This document shows positions 21,675 through 32,440 of a stretch of DNA of 64,000 bases, piece after piece. Origin of the DNA: Amblyomma americanum (lineage: Eukaryota > Arthropoda > Arachnida > Ixodida > Ixodidae); the NCBI RefSeq assembly GCF_052857255.1, contig NC_135505.1, forward strand, positions 46,392,520 through 46,456,519, written 5' to 3'. The position numbers and the translations under genes are program-made. The notes beneath the pieces were generated by a model. It worked only from the letters and a program-made list of their open reading frames with translations, had not been told where the DNA came from and searched no databases. Positions within the stretch are counted from its first letter, which is position 1. Each line of letters begins with the position of its first letter.

Positions 21675-23535
21675 TTGGTTGGTTGTGAAACTTTATTTCC
21701 AGCGAATATAGAGGAGCGACACGAAGTCGCCCCCCCCCCCCCCCCCCCCGCTTAAACGGCGGCCGCCATCCCTTGGGCAGCGGCGGCGTCTTCAGCCAGC
21801 TGGAGGAGCTTGATCTGTATCCCCGGGTCGGGGCTGAGCAATAGAGCCTCCCAATGAGCAGAGTCGGGAATGAAGTGACTCGCGGGTAGGGACTGCGGGC
21901 AGTTCCAGTCCATATGATTTAGATCGGCTTTCGCATCACAATTTTTGCATTTGTTTGAGTAGAGTCCTTCCGAATAGAAGCTACACAATTGGGAATTTGG
22001 ATAGGTGTTAGTTTGAAGTTTACGCCAGGCTTTGGCCTGTTGCTTGGAGAGCGTTTTATCTGCTGGGGGGAATCTGAGTCTTGCAAGCCTGTAGTGCTGC
22101 AGGATTTCTCTGTAAGAAAACAACCTGTCCTTGCCAGAGTATAGTGCGGGTGGGCTGCACGACCCAGCTCGGCGGGACAATTCTCGAGCTAGGTTATGAG
22201 CCGCCTCATTACCAGCAAGGGAAGCATGAGCAGGCGTCCAGATTAGGCGAATGCGCCGCGTGGGCTGATACTTTAGCAGAATCCGTGCTGCTTGTGGGGA
22301 GATTCTTCCAAACGTGTAGTTACGTATGGCCAATTTCGAGTCGCTGACAATGATTCCTGCCGAGGATCCCACAATGGCTAGAGCGATGGCTGTTTCTTCT
22401 CCAACATGTGTGTGCTGAGTGCGTATAGTGCCCCCAGTTATGAGTGTACCACGTTCCGTGGTGACCACAGCTACCATCTTGTCAGCCGAAGAATCTGCCG
22501 CATCTACATATACAACAGAGGTATCATTAATAAAGCGTTTGCCTAATGATTTGGCTCTCTCTGTACGACGTTCAGCGTGGAAATCTGGGTGCATGTTCCG
22601 AGGTAGTGGAGGAATGACCAGAAGCTGGCGTATATGTTTGGGAAGGTCAGTTGTGGGTCCGCCTTGTCGTTCGTATGTTATGCCTAGTGTGGACAGAATG
22701 TGTCTGCCAGTTGGTGTGGCCGATAGTCGTTCGTACTGCGAGACGGTTACCGCTTCAATAATCTCGCTTAGGGTGTTATGAAGACCGAGACCTAACACTT
22801 TCTCAGTCGCTGTGTGCATGGGTAGCCCAACTGCCTGTTTGACGCATTTTCTGATTATGGCCTCCACTTTTTCTTTTACAGCTGACTTGAGATGTAGGTA
22901 AGGGCATACGTAAGCTATGCGGCTTATCGCAAAGGCTTGTACTAAACGGAGAGCATTGCTTTCCTTCAAGCCCGAGTGGCGGTTACTAATGCGGCGAATG
23001 AGTCACATAATTTGCTGCGAGGTTCCCTGAAGCTTCCGAATTACGTCACCATTGAAGCCGTGTTCTTGTAGAATTAGGCCCAAGATTTTAATTTTGGGCA
23101 CTCGAGGAATGGGGACTCCGCGAATACTGAGTTCGATGGCCGGAGGGGTTTGCGCAAGGGATCTGATGTTGCGGAATATGAGAAATTCAGATTTGGCTGG
23201 AGAGCACCGCAGCCCCCTAGGGTCTGCATAGTTCCCCACGATATCTATTGCATGCTGTAGTCTCTCCTCGATTTCGGCATCATTGCCCTCGGCGGTCCAC
23301 AAGGTGATATCGTCAGCATAGAGGCTGTGGTGGAGTTGCAGAACCTGCGCTAATTGGTGTGGAAGTTTCAACATTGCAACGTTGAAGAGAAATGGTGATA
23401 GGACCGATCCCTGCGGGGTGCCCTTGTTGCCGAGGGGAAGTCATGCGAGTGGAGACCTCCTACTTGAAAATGCGCCTTTCTACCTGAGAGAAAGTCGCGG
23501 ATATAGTTGAAGGTGCGGGCTCCCACCCCCCCCCC
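21675..23535 (-). mobile_element. 5'-truncated LINE with RNase H, minus strand
   Basis: The 3' end is defined by a polyadenylation signal AATAAAGTTT and an AACC-repeat tail on the minus strand (21665-21705). The 5' end stops near 23535 within the reverse transcriptase, next to a C-run, so the N-terminal ORF and endonuclease are gone. A 20-base C run (21730-21749; poly-G on the coding strand) lies immediately after the stop codon. SINE fragments flank the element on both sides. Confidence 0.85.
21752..23374 (-). pseudogene. LINE ORF2 C-terminal half: reverse transcriptase end, RNase H, CCHC finger
   Basis: The frame is continuous from 23374 to the stop at 21752 except for one TGA at 23003-23005. 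Upstream, in a shifted frame, a PQGSVLSPFLFN block can be read near 23400. Then come the catalytic YADD (SLYADDITLW), the thumb region, and RNase H with VYVDAADSS, EETAIALAI, IIVSDSKLAI and WTPAHASLAGNEAAHNLAR, so the acidic residues and the late His block are all present. The finger is C-x2-C-x7-H-x4-C (CKNCDAKADLNHMDWNC) and the tail is LLQLAEDAAAAQG. This is the least decayed LINE ORF here, but it is truncated. Confidence 0.85.
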
Positions 23536-23539
23536 CTAT

Positions 23540-23613
23540 ATGTGAGACAGATACTGTGCCATTTGCTTTCCCCAAAAATCAATTGTCATTTTATATTTTT
23601 CAGGAAAAGAAAT

Positions 23614-23661
<48 letters not shown>

Positions 23662-23868
23662 TCGTTTTTTGGGGAAAGGAAATGGCGCAGTATCTGTCTC
23701 ATATATCGTTGGACACCTGAACCGCGCCGTATGGGAAGGGATAAGGGAGAGAGTGAAAGAAGAAAGGAAGAAATAGGTGCCGTAGTGGAGGGCTCCGGAT
23801 TAATTTCGACCACCTGGGGATCTTTAACGTGCACTGACATCGCACAGCACACGGGCGCCATAGCAGTA
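23540..23868 (-). mobile_element. SINE fragment with long TAA microsatellite tail
   Basis: On the minus strand, 23660-23868 is the SINE body and 3' end without the tRNA head; its (ATT)n tail appears as the TAA repeat at about 23626-23661. A second short piece of SINE 3' end lies at 23540-23580 in the opposite orientation. The pure microsatellite suggests a tail that expanded after insertion. Confidence 0.7.
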
Positions 23869-24834
23869 GCTGTCTCCCATATGTCGGTGGACACCCGAGC
23901 TACGCCCGGCGGCGGTGACGGCGCACGGCGGGGCACCTGTAGCTCAGGTGATGGTCGGCTGAAGGCGGTGGTTGTGGTTTCTATTAAAATAATAGTAAAA
24001 AGGAAGGAAAAGATTTTTGCTAGTCCCGGCATCTGTCATCGATACTGATGCACCTGAGCTGAGGCAGCGGAAATAAAGGATAGAAGGCAGAATGGAGAAA
24101 TGAAATGAAAGAGGTGAGGGGACAGGAAGAGAGGACAGGTTGAAGGTCAAAATCCTATGTACGCGAGAAGCGGCGCAGCGCAGATAGCCCAGTGAAGCTT
24201 TGGGCAAAAAAATATGACCATAATATCTGCGCACAACAGATTTTGATTAAAGGAAGGTTTCCAGAAGGGTTGTCCACTTGGAAACATCCAGCAATGCATA
24301 GAGGTTCTCGCAAATAACAACCAGGAAAGGACTGTTTCTCACAACCAACTAACACGTAAACGGGCGTCGCAAGGAACACGTCAGCGGTGAAGAACAACGC
24401 AAGACAAACACGTAACATTGGATAGAGCTAAGTCTCGTATTGCAGGCTTTCATAACTGCATCTATAATCGCTGGGCGCAGCACGAATGCCCAAGTCCGTC
24501 TTCTGCCTCGTTTTTTGGAGACACAGCGCCTAGCTCCCGTTCGCTTCGGCTCCCTGGCGACCCTCTTCTGTAGGCACAGTCAACTATCGGATCATGGGAG
24601 GATGACGAGGGAAAGATTAAGAGCACAAGAGATGGGTGGCTTGAGCAGCAGATCCCATTCGCCGCCATCATAATCCGGCCCCTCTACGCCAACAATTTCT
24701 GGTCGATAGGACCATGGCATTACGGGTTGCTTTCCAGGGCTCTATGTCTCATTCGGATTGCTGTACAACTCTGCCTTTTCTTGACATTTCAAAACTATAT
24801 CAAAGAGTTTTTTTTTTCTTTTAAAACAACAGCG
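23869..24834. other. No recognisable feature
   Basis: A small SINE-like scrap (ctcccatatgtcggtggacac) lies at 23875-23898. Otherwise nothing can be supported. Confidence 0.45.
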
Positions 24835-24838
24835 TTAA

Positions 24839-25410
24839 AGGTGCACTAAAGGAGAATCTGAACTCGTCTTTTCACTGCGGGAACTCTATCTACATTTTCG
24901 AGATTTCTTAGAAACTTCAAATTTTCGTCTTGTGTGGCTGATTACCCTAATTAAAGAGGATTAAGCGTCCTGGCTCCTGCCTTTTTTTAACTCAATGCGG
25001 TAGGTAGGAGGAGTCAACCATCGCGTCAGCCAGTCCCATGGTGGCTTGCCGCTATGCCATCGGCGGAATGATACGTAAATCAAAGAGTCCTTGTGTATGT
25101 TTTATTTCTTTCTGCCTAATTTGCGCCAATATTGTGTGTGACTGAGATTGTTTATTCACAGACACCTAAAACTAAAATAAAAGTGAAAGGGAAGCCGCCA
25201 CTGTGCTGGCTGAACCACCCTCCACGCATTGCTTGATCCCGCCCACCTACCGCGTTGAGTTAAAAAAAATGACGGGAGCTGGGACGTTTATTCAATTTGA
25301 TTAGGTCATTTGGCCTCACAGTACAATAATTCAAAATTTCTAATAATCCCCGGAATGTGCAGATAGAGTTCCCCTGGTGATAAGCGTTCAGATTCCTCTT
25401 TAGTGCACAG
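24839..25410. mobile_element. Hairpin MITE with about 240-bp inverted arms, TTAA target site
   Basis: The ends read AGGTGCACTAAAGGAGAATC (left) and, on the minus strand, CTGTGCACTAAAGAGGAATC (right). The inverted similarity continues for about 240 bp per arm through the blocks with 'gggaactctatct' and 'actcaacgcggtaggt'. The element is bordered by TTAA at 24835-24838 and 25411-25414. There is no coding capacity. TTAA duplication is the signature of piggyBac-type transposases, so a piggyBac-mobilised MITE is the leading guess; a TA-duplicating family whose ends include TTAA is the alternative. Confidence 0.75.
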
Positions 25411-25414
25411 TTAA

Positions 25415-26484
25415 GGGAACCATGTCGTAGAAAAGCCGGCTCGTCGGTGTCGACGGCGCTGGACTTGGGCGAAAAATCCCTCCTTTCCCTCTCCCTCCTC
25501 CATCTCCTTCTGCTCGAAATTTACGCCAGTGCACCAAAAGTTAGCGCTCGACAGCAGCGCCTCCCGGTCGTCTCGTTTGGGCGCAGTGGGGCTGTGCGGG
25601 CACGCAGAAATCACGCGGCGTGCGGCGAACAACGCAGCGCACATCCAAATCGCGTTCACCACGAAGCTTGTGGCTTGCTGCCCGTTTCTTCGACGCGGAA
25701 ACTATGCTGGCGTTCTTAGGATCGGGTTTGTCGAGAACGATGTGCCTACGAACTACAACTTCAACTTGAGTCTCGCGAGTTTCGGGAAGGCGCCTGGCAG
25801 CACATCCACCAGCGCTGCCAGCGCCGCCGCTCGGCGCGTCCATTTCACGATACGTAGCAGAGCTATTTGTCTAACGGGCAAGGCGTCGCGCCGAACGCGC
25901 GGTGGCTTTCCGTGGACTCCCTGGCAGTGCTCCAACACGCTGTCGCGTTCCGCCCTTAAAGGCGAAGCATAAGCGTCCTCAAATTTTTTGTGTCATTGGT
26001 TCGGTACGAGCTTCAGTATTAGAAAAACAAAAAAGTGCACTCGTTTGTTTGCAAAAGTGCCCTATCTTTTCAGACATCGACAGCAACTGGTCCGTGAAGT
26101 TCTGGAAGCCTTCCACAGACGTGACTGCCTGGAAGTTTGCATCAGTAAACCTTCGGTGAAATTAGTGGTAGAGAAATCGAGGTTTCGCGTCCGCATTGGG
26201 CTATCAATGGAATAACTAAACTGTGTCGCTTATGCTCCTTTTGTAGCGAGAGCTGCACTAGGCTGTCAGTGGAGCATTTTGCGGTGGCTGGGAGAGACCA
26301 ATTGTGCGCAAGCGCCGTTATCATGGCAACCGAAGAGGAGCAGCAGGTGAGGGCGTGCGCTTCGCCGTAGCCACGGCCACGTTTCGCCGTAGCCACGGCC
26401 ACGTGGCCGCTCCACCGTTGGAATGGCCGTCGCATGCGCAGCATTGCTTATAAGACGTGGAGATTTAATAGGCCGCTGTATCAC
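25415..26484. other. No recognisable gene; local tandem duplication
   Basis: Includes a GC-rich part (25430-25960) with long open frames on both strands but no domain, probably compositional. Near 26365-26405 a roughly 25-bp block (cgtagccacggccacg) is tandemly repeated. Confidence 0.4.
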
Positions 26485-26496
26485 AACGTCTGACAT

Positions 26497-26789
26497 TTTA
26501 AAACTTTCGAAAGCGCTGCTACGGGGGACACCAAGAGAAAGAAAACGAAGGACAAGCGCTACTATCAACTGAAGTTTATAGGAAAAAACACATAAGGTTA
26601 AATAGCTCACATAAGGCAGCCAGCAGCGCATGCGCCTGCCTTGTGTGAGCTATTTAACCTTATGTGTTTTTTCCAATAAACTTCAGTTGATAGTAGCGCT
26701 TGTCTTTCGTTTTCTTTCTCTTGGTGTCCCCCGTAGCAGCGCTTTCGAAAGCTTTGAATTGATTTACCAACTCGCTCAACTGTCCGTGT
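26497..26789. mobile_element. Hairpin insertion with 12-bp TSD, possibly Penelope-like end
   Basis: Two arms of about 105-110 bp (about 26505-26612 and 26638-26752) are nearly perfect inverted copies around a roughly 25-bp centre that itself contains gcgcatgcgc. The insertion is flanked by perfect 12-bp repeats aacgtctgacat (26485-26496 and 26790-26801). The right arm continues about 35 bp further. The arm has an 'aataaacttcagttgatag' block followed by 'gcgcttgt', which recalls the 'aataaagttgtaggttggc' and 'gcgcttgt' of the Penelope-like fragment at 52312-53450. Confidence 0.65.
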
Positions 26790-26801
26790 AACGTCTGACA
26801 T

Positions 26802-27229
26802 GGATGTAGAGTAGGAGAGTCCAGCCGCTGCTAAACGGTGGCATAGACAAGATAAATTTATCTCTTCAGATCCTGAAGCTGTCCCTTGGCACTTGACTAC
26901 TCAGAAAAGAGAGAATGAGCGTCAGAAGGAGAGGAGAGCAGCGCATGCTCCCGAACAAAGAGACGAACTGCTTGCCAACCGAAGATGCCAGACTGCCAAG
27001 CGTAGTAGAGCGCGCATAGCCGCCGATATGGAGCCTTACGTCTCTCATTGCTAAACATACAGTGGCCACAACGTACCTTCGTCATGTATGTACTGGCATA
27101 GCCGAGCTAAGCGACTGCCAATTTAAAAAGCGAAAGCTTTAGTAGCCGTGAACTTGCGATTTCGCCGTGATTCCATTCCGAGGATGCACATTATGTCACA
27201 ATGCATGCCGCCGATATTTTTCTCTCTCT
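26802..27229. other. No recognisable feature
   Basis: Nothing identified. Confidence 0.45.
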
Positions 27230-27570
27230 ACTTGCTCCCCTCTCACAACTGCGCATGCGCCACTAGTAGCACCGAGCCACAGGTGTTCTGCCGCTGCGCA
27301 GCGCCGCGCCTTTCTTTAAAATGCAACTTTCAATTTTTAGTTTTTTCTCTCTTCTTTCCCTCCCTCCTTTATACCTTCCTTTACGGTGCGGTTCGGGTGT
27401 CCACCGAGATATGTGAGACGGTTGCTGTGCTTTGCGCGCTCGCAGCGCCATCTAGCATGACGTCACACGCGCGGCTCGCTGCCGCCATCGTTTGGTATGG
27501 TGTCATACCGCGTTCCTCGTCGTTGCGCTCACCTCCTCTCGCTTCTCCAGCTGCGCCGCATGCCAGATAA
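27230..27570 (+). repeat. Repeat X, uninterrupted copy, plus strand
   Basis: Matches, in reverse, the two halves at 21185-21420 and 20390-20546 as one continuous sequence. It is therefore the empty-site comparison for the SINE cluster insertion. It includes a SINE-tail-like segment near 27360-27420 and a GC-rich end. No coding function is evident. Confidence 0.6.
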
Positions 27571-28289
27571 CATGTCGGGGGATTGAAAAGGAGAGCTCGC
27601 GTGCGCCTCAACCACACTTGTGTCGTCTTTAATGCGATAACAACATTGCTAGACAACCAGACTAACCTGGACTTGCAATCGAGATTAACCGAAGCTAACC
27701 AAGCTATGTTTTAGCATTCGCTACGTATATACTGGCATAGTCGAGTTAAGTCACTCCCAATTATTTTTTTTTTGGGGGGGGGGGGGAGGGGGCTTACGCT
27801 AGTTGGCGAATTTTTTGTTTTGACTATTGCTTCTTTGGTGTTGTCTGTTTTTTTACTTGATTATTTTCATGACTTTATATAGTACCTATGCTTTCATAAA
27901 TTTTCATTTGAGAGTTAACGCTCGTCTTTCAGGCTCTTCACACTGTTTCCGACTCTGTGCACTTTTTCGCACCAAGCGTACTATACTAGTCCTGCAGATT
28001 TGTGCTTTTAATATGTGTTCATCAAAGGTTTAAAACAGTTTCACAGCTCAATAACATCGCTGCAGGTCTGTTTTAAAAACAATCTTGTTGCGCTCATAGG
28101 GCCCGCTTTCCCACTTGAGAGGCTTGTTTTGAAGGCGGCTATTGCAGAATTCCACTGCTTTCTTGTGACTTATGTATGGGAGGTGTATGTTCGAAACATT
28201 TAGTGCAGCTTTAATAGGTATTTAGTGCATCCGGGGTAGCAAGGATTGATAATCTTTGCGTTTACATTATTCGCACTAATGATATTTCG
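27571..28289. other. No recognisable gene
   Basis: Contains a T-run/G-run (about 27763-27793). Short open frames lack domains. Confidence 0.45.
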
Positions 28290-29040
28290 CCAGTACCGAT
28301 ATATTTATTCTAAATACTATCAATGCACGGAGGCAATACAGAGAGGAGGGGCACAAAAATAGCAGTAGTTTTCTGGAAATGTTCTACATCGTTGATGGCG
28401 GAGATGAAGGCAGGGAGGTGGTTCCAGTGATTTGTATTTCGAAAAATATATGTATTCAAGCAAAGGACGGTTCTGCAGTGCGAGATTCTTACCTGAAATC
28501 TATAATCAGTGCATGAGGATATATAAGGCAGAGGACGCAGTAACTCTTTTTTAAGAATAGGGTTAGTATAATAAATCCACTGGAAAATGCATAAGAGAAA
28601 ATATTTATGGCGCAAAGAAAGACCCGGTAGACCAAGGGTGGCCTTTATTGCAGATACGCTTGCTGTTCGTAAATAATTTGAAAAAAATAAAGCGGGTGGC
28701 GCGGTTCAGAACGGACAATAAAGTGTTAAAGAGGGATATTTTGTTAGGATTCAAATATAGAATGCGTATTCTAGTCTCGGTGATTTTAACGTACTGTAGA
28801 AATGAAGCTTAACGAAACTGTGTGCAGCTGTCAAATGGCTGCGTAAGAAACCGAGTGTGCTTTTAGCCTTGTTAGATACATAGTTCACATGCATTTTCAA
28901 AGAGATTGTGAGTTAAGTGAACACCGAGATATCTGTGCGACATAACAGGCAATAACAGACTGTTAATAAGAAGACAGGGAATGCGGTTATCAAAATTTCG
29001 GCTGGTAATACGCACGAAGGAATTGTATCCACGTGCGTCT
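28290..29040 (-). pseudogene. LINE D, C-terminal and 3' segment (split by LTR element)
   Basis: On the minus strand near 28930 the block YLGVHLTHNL can be read, the conserved motif just after the reverse transcriptase in CR1/Jockey-type LINEs. Downstream (28615-28310) follows YISSCTDYRFQVRISHCRTV and NHWNHLPAFISAI, the typical C-terminal motif of this group. Stops and frame changes are present. The sequence stops abruptly at the LTR boundary (29040) and continues at 41196 on the other side, with GTCT duplicated. Confidence 0.75.
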
Positions 29041-29915
29041 TGTTAGATGCGGGCCCCTGGTTCGCCTGTGCCGTCTCTCGCCAAGGTCGGTGTCCCCGGG
29101 TTCCGGATCGGGAGACTGCTGTATTGGGGTTGACGAAGAGATGAGAGGGTCTTCGAGGTGAAGAAGAGACTGAAGGATTTATTTACATTTATACAAAGAT
29201 TGAAAGAGTGAATCGGAAGCTGGCGAACACACGCCAGATCGCTGCTTAAATAGGGTCCACTGTCCCCAGGTCCCTAGTCGGGGAATCTAGTTCATTAAAA
29301 ATGCGTCGAATCACTGTGATTTAGATCACGTGTCCAGTCTTCCGGGTCCGCCCCCAGCCACACACTCTTGCCACTTCTGGCAGATTAGGTTCCGCGCTGT
29401 CCAGGCTTCAGTGATGAATAGCCCGAAGGGGGTCCCACTGAGAGCGTCGAAGGTCAGTCACCTGCACTTCACAGCGGTAGCGTGGGGGCGAATGGATCCC
29501 ACCGCAGTTCGCAGAAGCTTTCACATAGAGCGTGGGAAAGCACAGTCTAAGACGAAGTTGTGTTCGAAGCACGAGGATTCCGGAGACGTTGGCTTAGTGA
29601 AACCCGGCCGCATTTGTCACGGCTCATTTGCAGTTCCGCCGCTCGCCGGCTCCCGCGTCGTCCCCTCCGGAAGAAACATGTCCCGGGTGGGTCCGGCGTT
29701 GAGAACAAAGGCCAGGTTCACCAAAGCCGTTCTCAGACAGTGGGGAGCCGTTTCACCCCGTAAACAGCAGGGGGAGGGGGGGAAGGACCCTTGTAGACGC
29801 CACCACCTGCACTCGTAGCGCTGCAACCACATCGATGGCCCTTTGAAGCCTCGGTAGATTGATGATTCCCAGTGGCTTGAATATTCTTGGCATGTTGGCG
29901 TCTCCAAACGTAAAA
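29041..29915 (-). repeat. 3' LTR (left copy) of the minus-strand LTR element
   Basis: Aligned with 40311-41191 over its full length with scattered base changes and small indels (for example in the G-run near 29770 and in the final CGTAACA/CGTAAAA). On the minus strand it is preceded by a purine-rich GCGGAGGAGC, a candidate polypurine tract. The plus-strand open frame of about 160 codons inside it also occurs in the other LTR and has no domain. Confidence 0.85.
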
Positions 29916-30397
29916 GCTCCTCCGCGGCCAGGACAATCTCGATCGGCCAGTGGTCACAATCACTGGTCGAGGAGAGATGACTTGAGTTGTAGCGTGGGAG
30001 GCCCTTCTTCATCTTGTCTGCAAGCACAGAGTAGAGTCCTAAACCTCGGACAACGGAGGCATTAGTCGAAATCAGCCACTCAACATGGCGCCACTCCCCA
30101 GGCAGTGCACGAAATTCACCCGAGAGCCGCCAGGCTGTTATGCAATACTACTGCATTGTCAATGTAAACGTAAGCACAAAATTTTGTAGCTGACAGCAAT
30201 AATCTCGGCTACTAAGAGCAGCTTCCATGTCTGCCAAATTCGCTGCCAAAGCCCGATTCGCCGATCACGGCTTGAAGAGAGGTGGCAAATTTGGAAGCAA
30301 AAGAAAAAGGATAATAGGACACCACTCCAAAACAAAGCTAACTAGTACCTAAAAAAATACAAAAAGGCACCGAATTGCCACCGAACGTATACCTCAA
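29916..30397. other. Internal sequence between RNase H and the 3' LTR
   Basis: About 480 bp with no integrase motif. A minus-strand frame crosses into the LTR but resembles nothing I know. Confidence 0.45.
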
Positions 30398-31048
30398 TTA
30401 TGGGAATAACCTGCTCAATCCGTCGGCCTTTCCATGACATTTGCCCCTTTTGTATCGCACAGAAAAGTTATATTGCTGGAGGGCTAGACTCCATCGAAGC
30501 AAGCGGCCATTCTTGGGCGACATTTGACGCAGCCATGTAAGCGGACAATGATCTGTCTCGAAAGTAAATTTCGCCCCGTAAACATAACAGCCTAGCGTCT
30601 GTGCGGCCCAAACCAGACAAGCGCATTCCTTTTCCGAAGCGCTGTAGGCTTCTTCCCTTACGGTTAACTTCCTGCTGGCATAAAGGATAGGGTGCTCCTC
30701 ATTGTCGTCTCCGACTTGGCTTAATACGACCCCCATACCCCGGTCGCTGGCGTCACACTGGACCACGAATTCCTTGCTGTAGTCCGGCGCGCGTAACACG
30801 GGCCGCGAAACCAGCACGCTCTTCAAGCTCTGAAACGAAATTTCTTTTGCTGCGTCCCAGATAACGCTATTCGGCTTTTCTTTGCGAAGCGCATCGGTCA
30901 AAGGACTTGCTAGCTGTGAATAGTTGGGTATGTACCTTTGGTAGTATCCCACAAGACCGAGAAATGAACGTACATCCGTCTTAGTTCGGGGCTGCGGGAA
31001 TTCAGCGATAGGGGCTATCTTGAGGTCTGACGGCCTCCTCGTCCCCAT
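30398..31048 (-). pseudogene. gypsy pol fragment: reverse transcriptase thumb plus RNase H
   Basis: The frame of 216 codons begins after the catalytic part of reverse transcriptase: TDVRSFLGLVGYYQRYIPNY, then the RNase H domain with VVQCDASDRGMGVVLS (first Asp), AYSASEKECACLVWA (Glu), FTFETDHCPLTWL (Asp) and the closing GKCHGKADGLSR. This is the Ty3/gypsy type of RNase H. The palm with the YxDD catalytic site is absent upstream, and integrase is absent downstream. The surviving frame has no internal stop, so the loss was by deletion and not by long point-mutation decay. Confidence 0.85.
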
Positions 31049-32180
31049 TACTTGTACAGAAAGCTGCTACAGCTGTTCTCTGCAGAATTCTGCAGCCTCA
31101 CTTCATTCGCGTAATCTTTGAATACCAAAATCGGCTATCTAACCTAGCACCGTTAAACACAGGTACTCAAATTGGCACAAATATCCGTGCTTTCTTTGCC
31201 TTCGCCTGACATTAGCAACACTGCTGTTAATGTAGTGAATGTAGCGACAAGCTCTTGGTATCTCGACCAAGTTCTACATTTCTGAATCCACTGAAGATAA
31301 AAAGCAAACCTGTGCCAAATTTTCAAACACAAAGAAATTTGCTTGCTTGGAATGGTTCTACATAAGCAAACAGCTCATCATCAACTCGGGAAATGTCTTC
31401 GCTTAACTCATGTGAGTGCCTTTATCACTTGGTAGCATCTCAAATTGACACACGTCCTTTCTAACTCACTGGCACAATCACCTTTATTTAAGTTTTACGA
31501 AAACAGTAGCACTTGATCAAATCCAAATTTTTAACTTAAAACAAAGTAGCATTTCCTTCCCCGTTTTTACACGCACACAAAAAAAGAGGAATAAAAAAAA
31601 CAGCTACTTCGAATTGCTACGCGGGGTCAAACATGGCTCACAACCCCCGCGTCGAAAGGATTAGTCCTTCAGCCGCGCCCGCCGGTGTCGCGCTCTGACT
31701 GAATGTACGACTGTCAACTCGTGACAAAGGGTAACTGAAAGAAGACATTCCTGATCGCTACTGTCGTCTCCACAGCCCCTCGACGCGCTCAGTAGGCCCT
31801 GGTAGCCCATGCAGTGCCGATAACCGATTCCGGGCGACGGACAGCGACTGGAGCGAGAAGCTGCTCTCTGTTCTCGCCACGGTGCAAGAATACTCAGGTG
31901 TTGACACTGCGCCCGCTGGAGCGTCCCGATTATGCTCGGCCGCGGCGGAGCGCGCCTTGCAGTTCGGCTGCAAGCCGACAGATGGCGCCGATGTCAGTGG
32001 GCCCAGTTGAGCGGTGCTGACGCCTTGAGATTCCGCTGCCAAAGCTCGACTTTCGCTTTGTGGGCGTGAATTGAATTGAGAACGCTAAAGAAGCTCGTAG
32101 CTTGGAATTAAAATTAGTAGTGTGCCAGTCTTAAAATTTTGTTTGCGTGAAATTATTTCGTGCAAAGCAGTTAATGATAT
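31049..32180. other. Unassigned internal DNA of the minus-strand LTR element
   Basis: AT-rich to 31620, GC-rich after. No domain seen. A segment near 31868-31908 resembles, in reverse complement, the end of the gag-like ORF near 38742-38795 over about 35 bp. It ends at the ATAT target of the gypsy insertion. Confidence 0.4.
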
Positions 32181-32361
32181 TGCTACGGTTGTGCTTGTGC
32201 TTGGAACGCTCGTGCTTGGTGCGCTCGCGCTTGGAACGCGAAGAGGACGAAGTGCGTTTCTGCTGCTGGGCTTCGCGTGCCCGGTTGTTCGGCTGCGTGG
32301 CTGTAAGCTGTTTCCCTGTAAATATATTTTTCCCTTTTGGTGTGCACATCTTCACGTTACA
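32181..32361 (+). repeat. 5' LTR of gypsy element
   Basis: Starts TGCTACGG and ends CACGTTACA. After it comes TTATTGGTGTGAGG; the TGG at 32365 could begin the tRNA primer site, but I could not match it to a particular tRNA. Confidence 0.93.
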
Positions 32362-32440
32362 TTATTGGTGTGAGGTGCTGGGTACAGCCACAGCAAGCAC
32401 GGAACTTCGCAGCGGTCGTCAGCTCGCCGGCTCTTCAACC

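Noticed and set aside
23620..23661. CRISPR-like or tandem array from repeated TAA units
   Set aside because: It is a simple microsatellite tail of a SINE; no spacers.
25529..25972. 147-codon open frame in GC-rich DNA
   Set aside because: Long frames on both strands at the same place indicate base composition, and no family motif is visible.
29330..29818. Open frame of 162 codons repeated at 40603-41133
   Set aside because: Both copies lie in the LTRs of one element; no domain and the element is transcribed from the other strand.
31868..31908. About 35-bp inverted similarity to 38742-38795
   Set aside because: Too short to call an element boundary; may be a shared untranslated motif of the LTR family.
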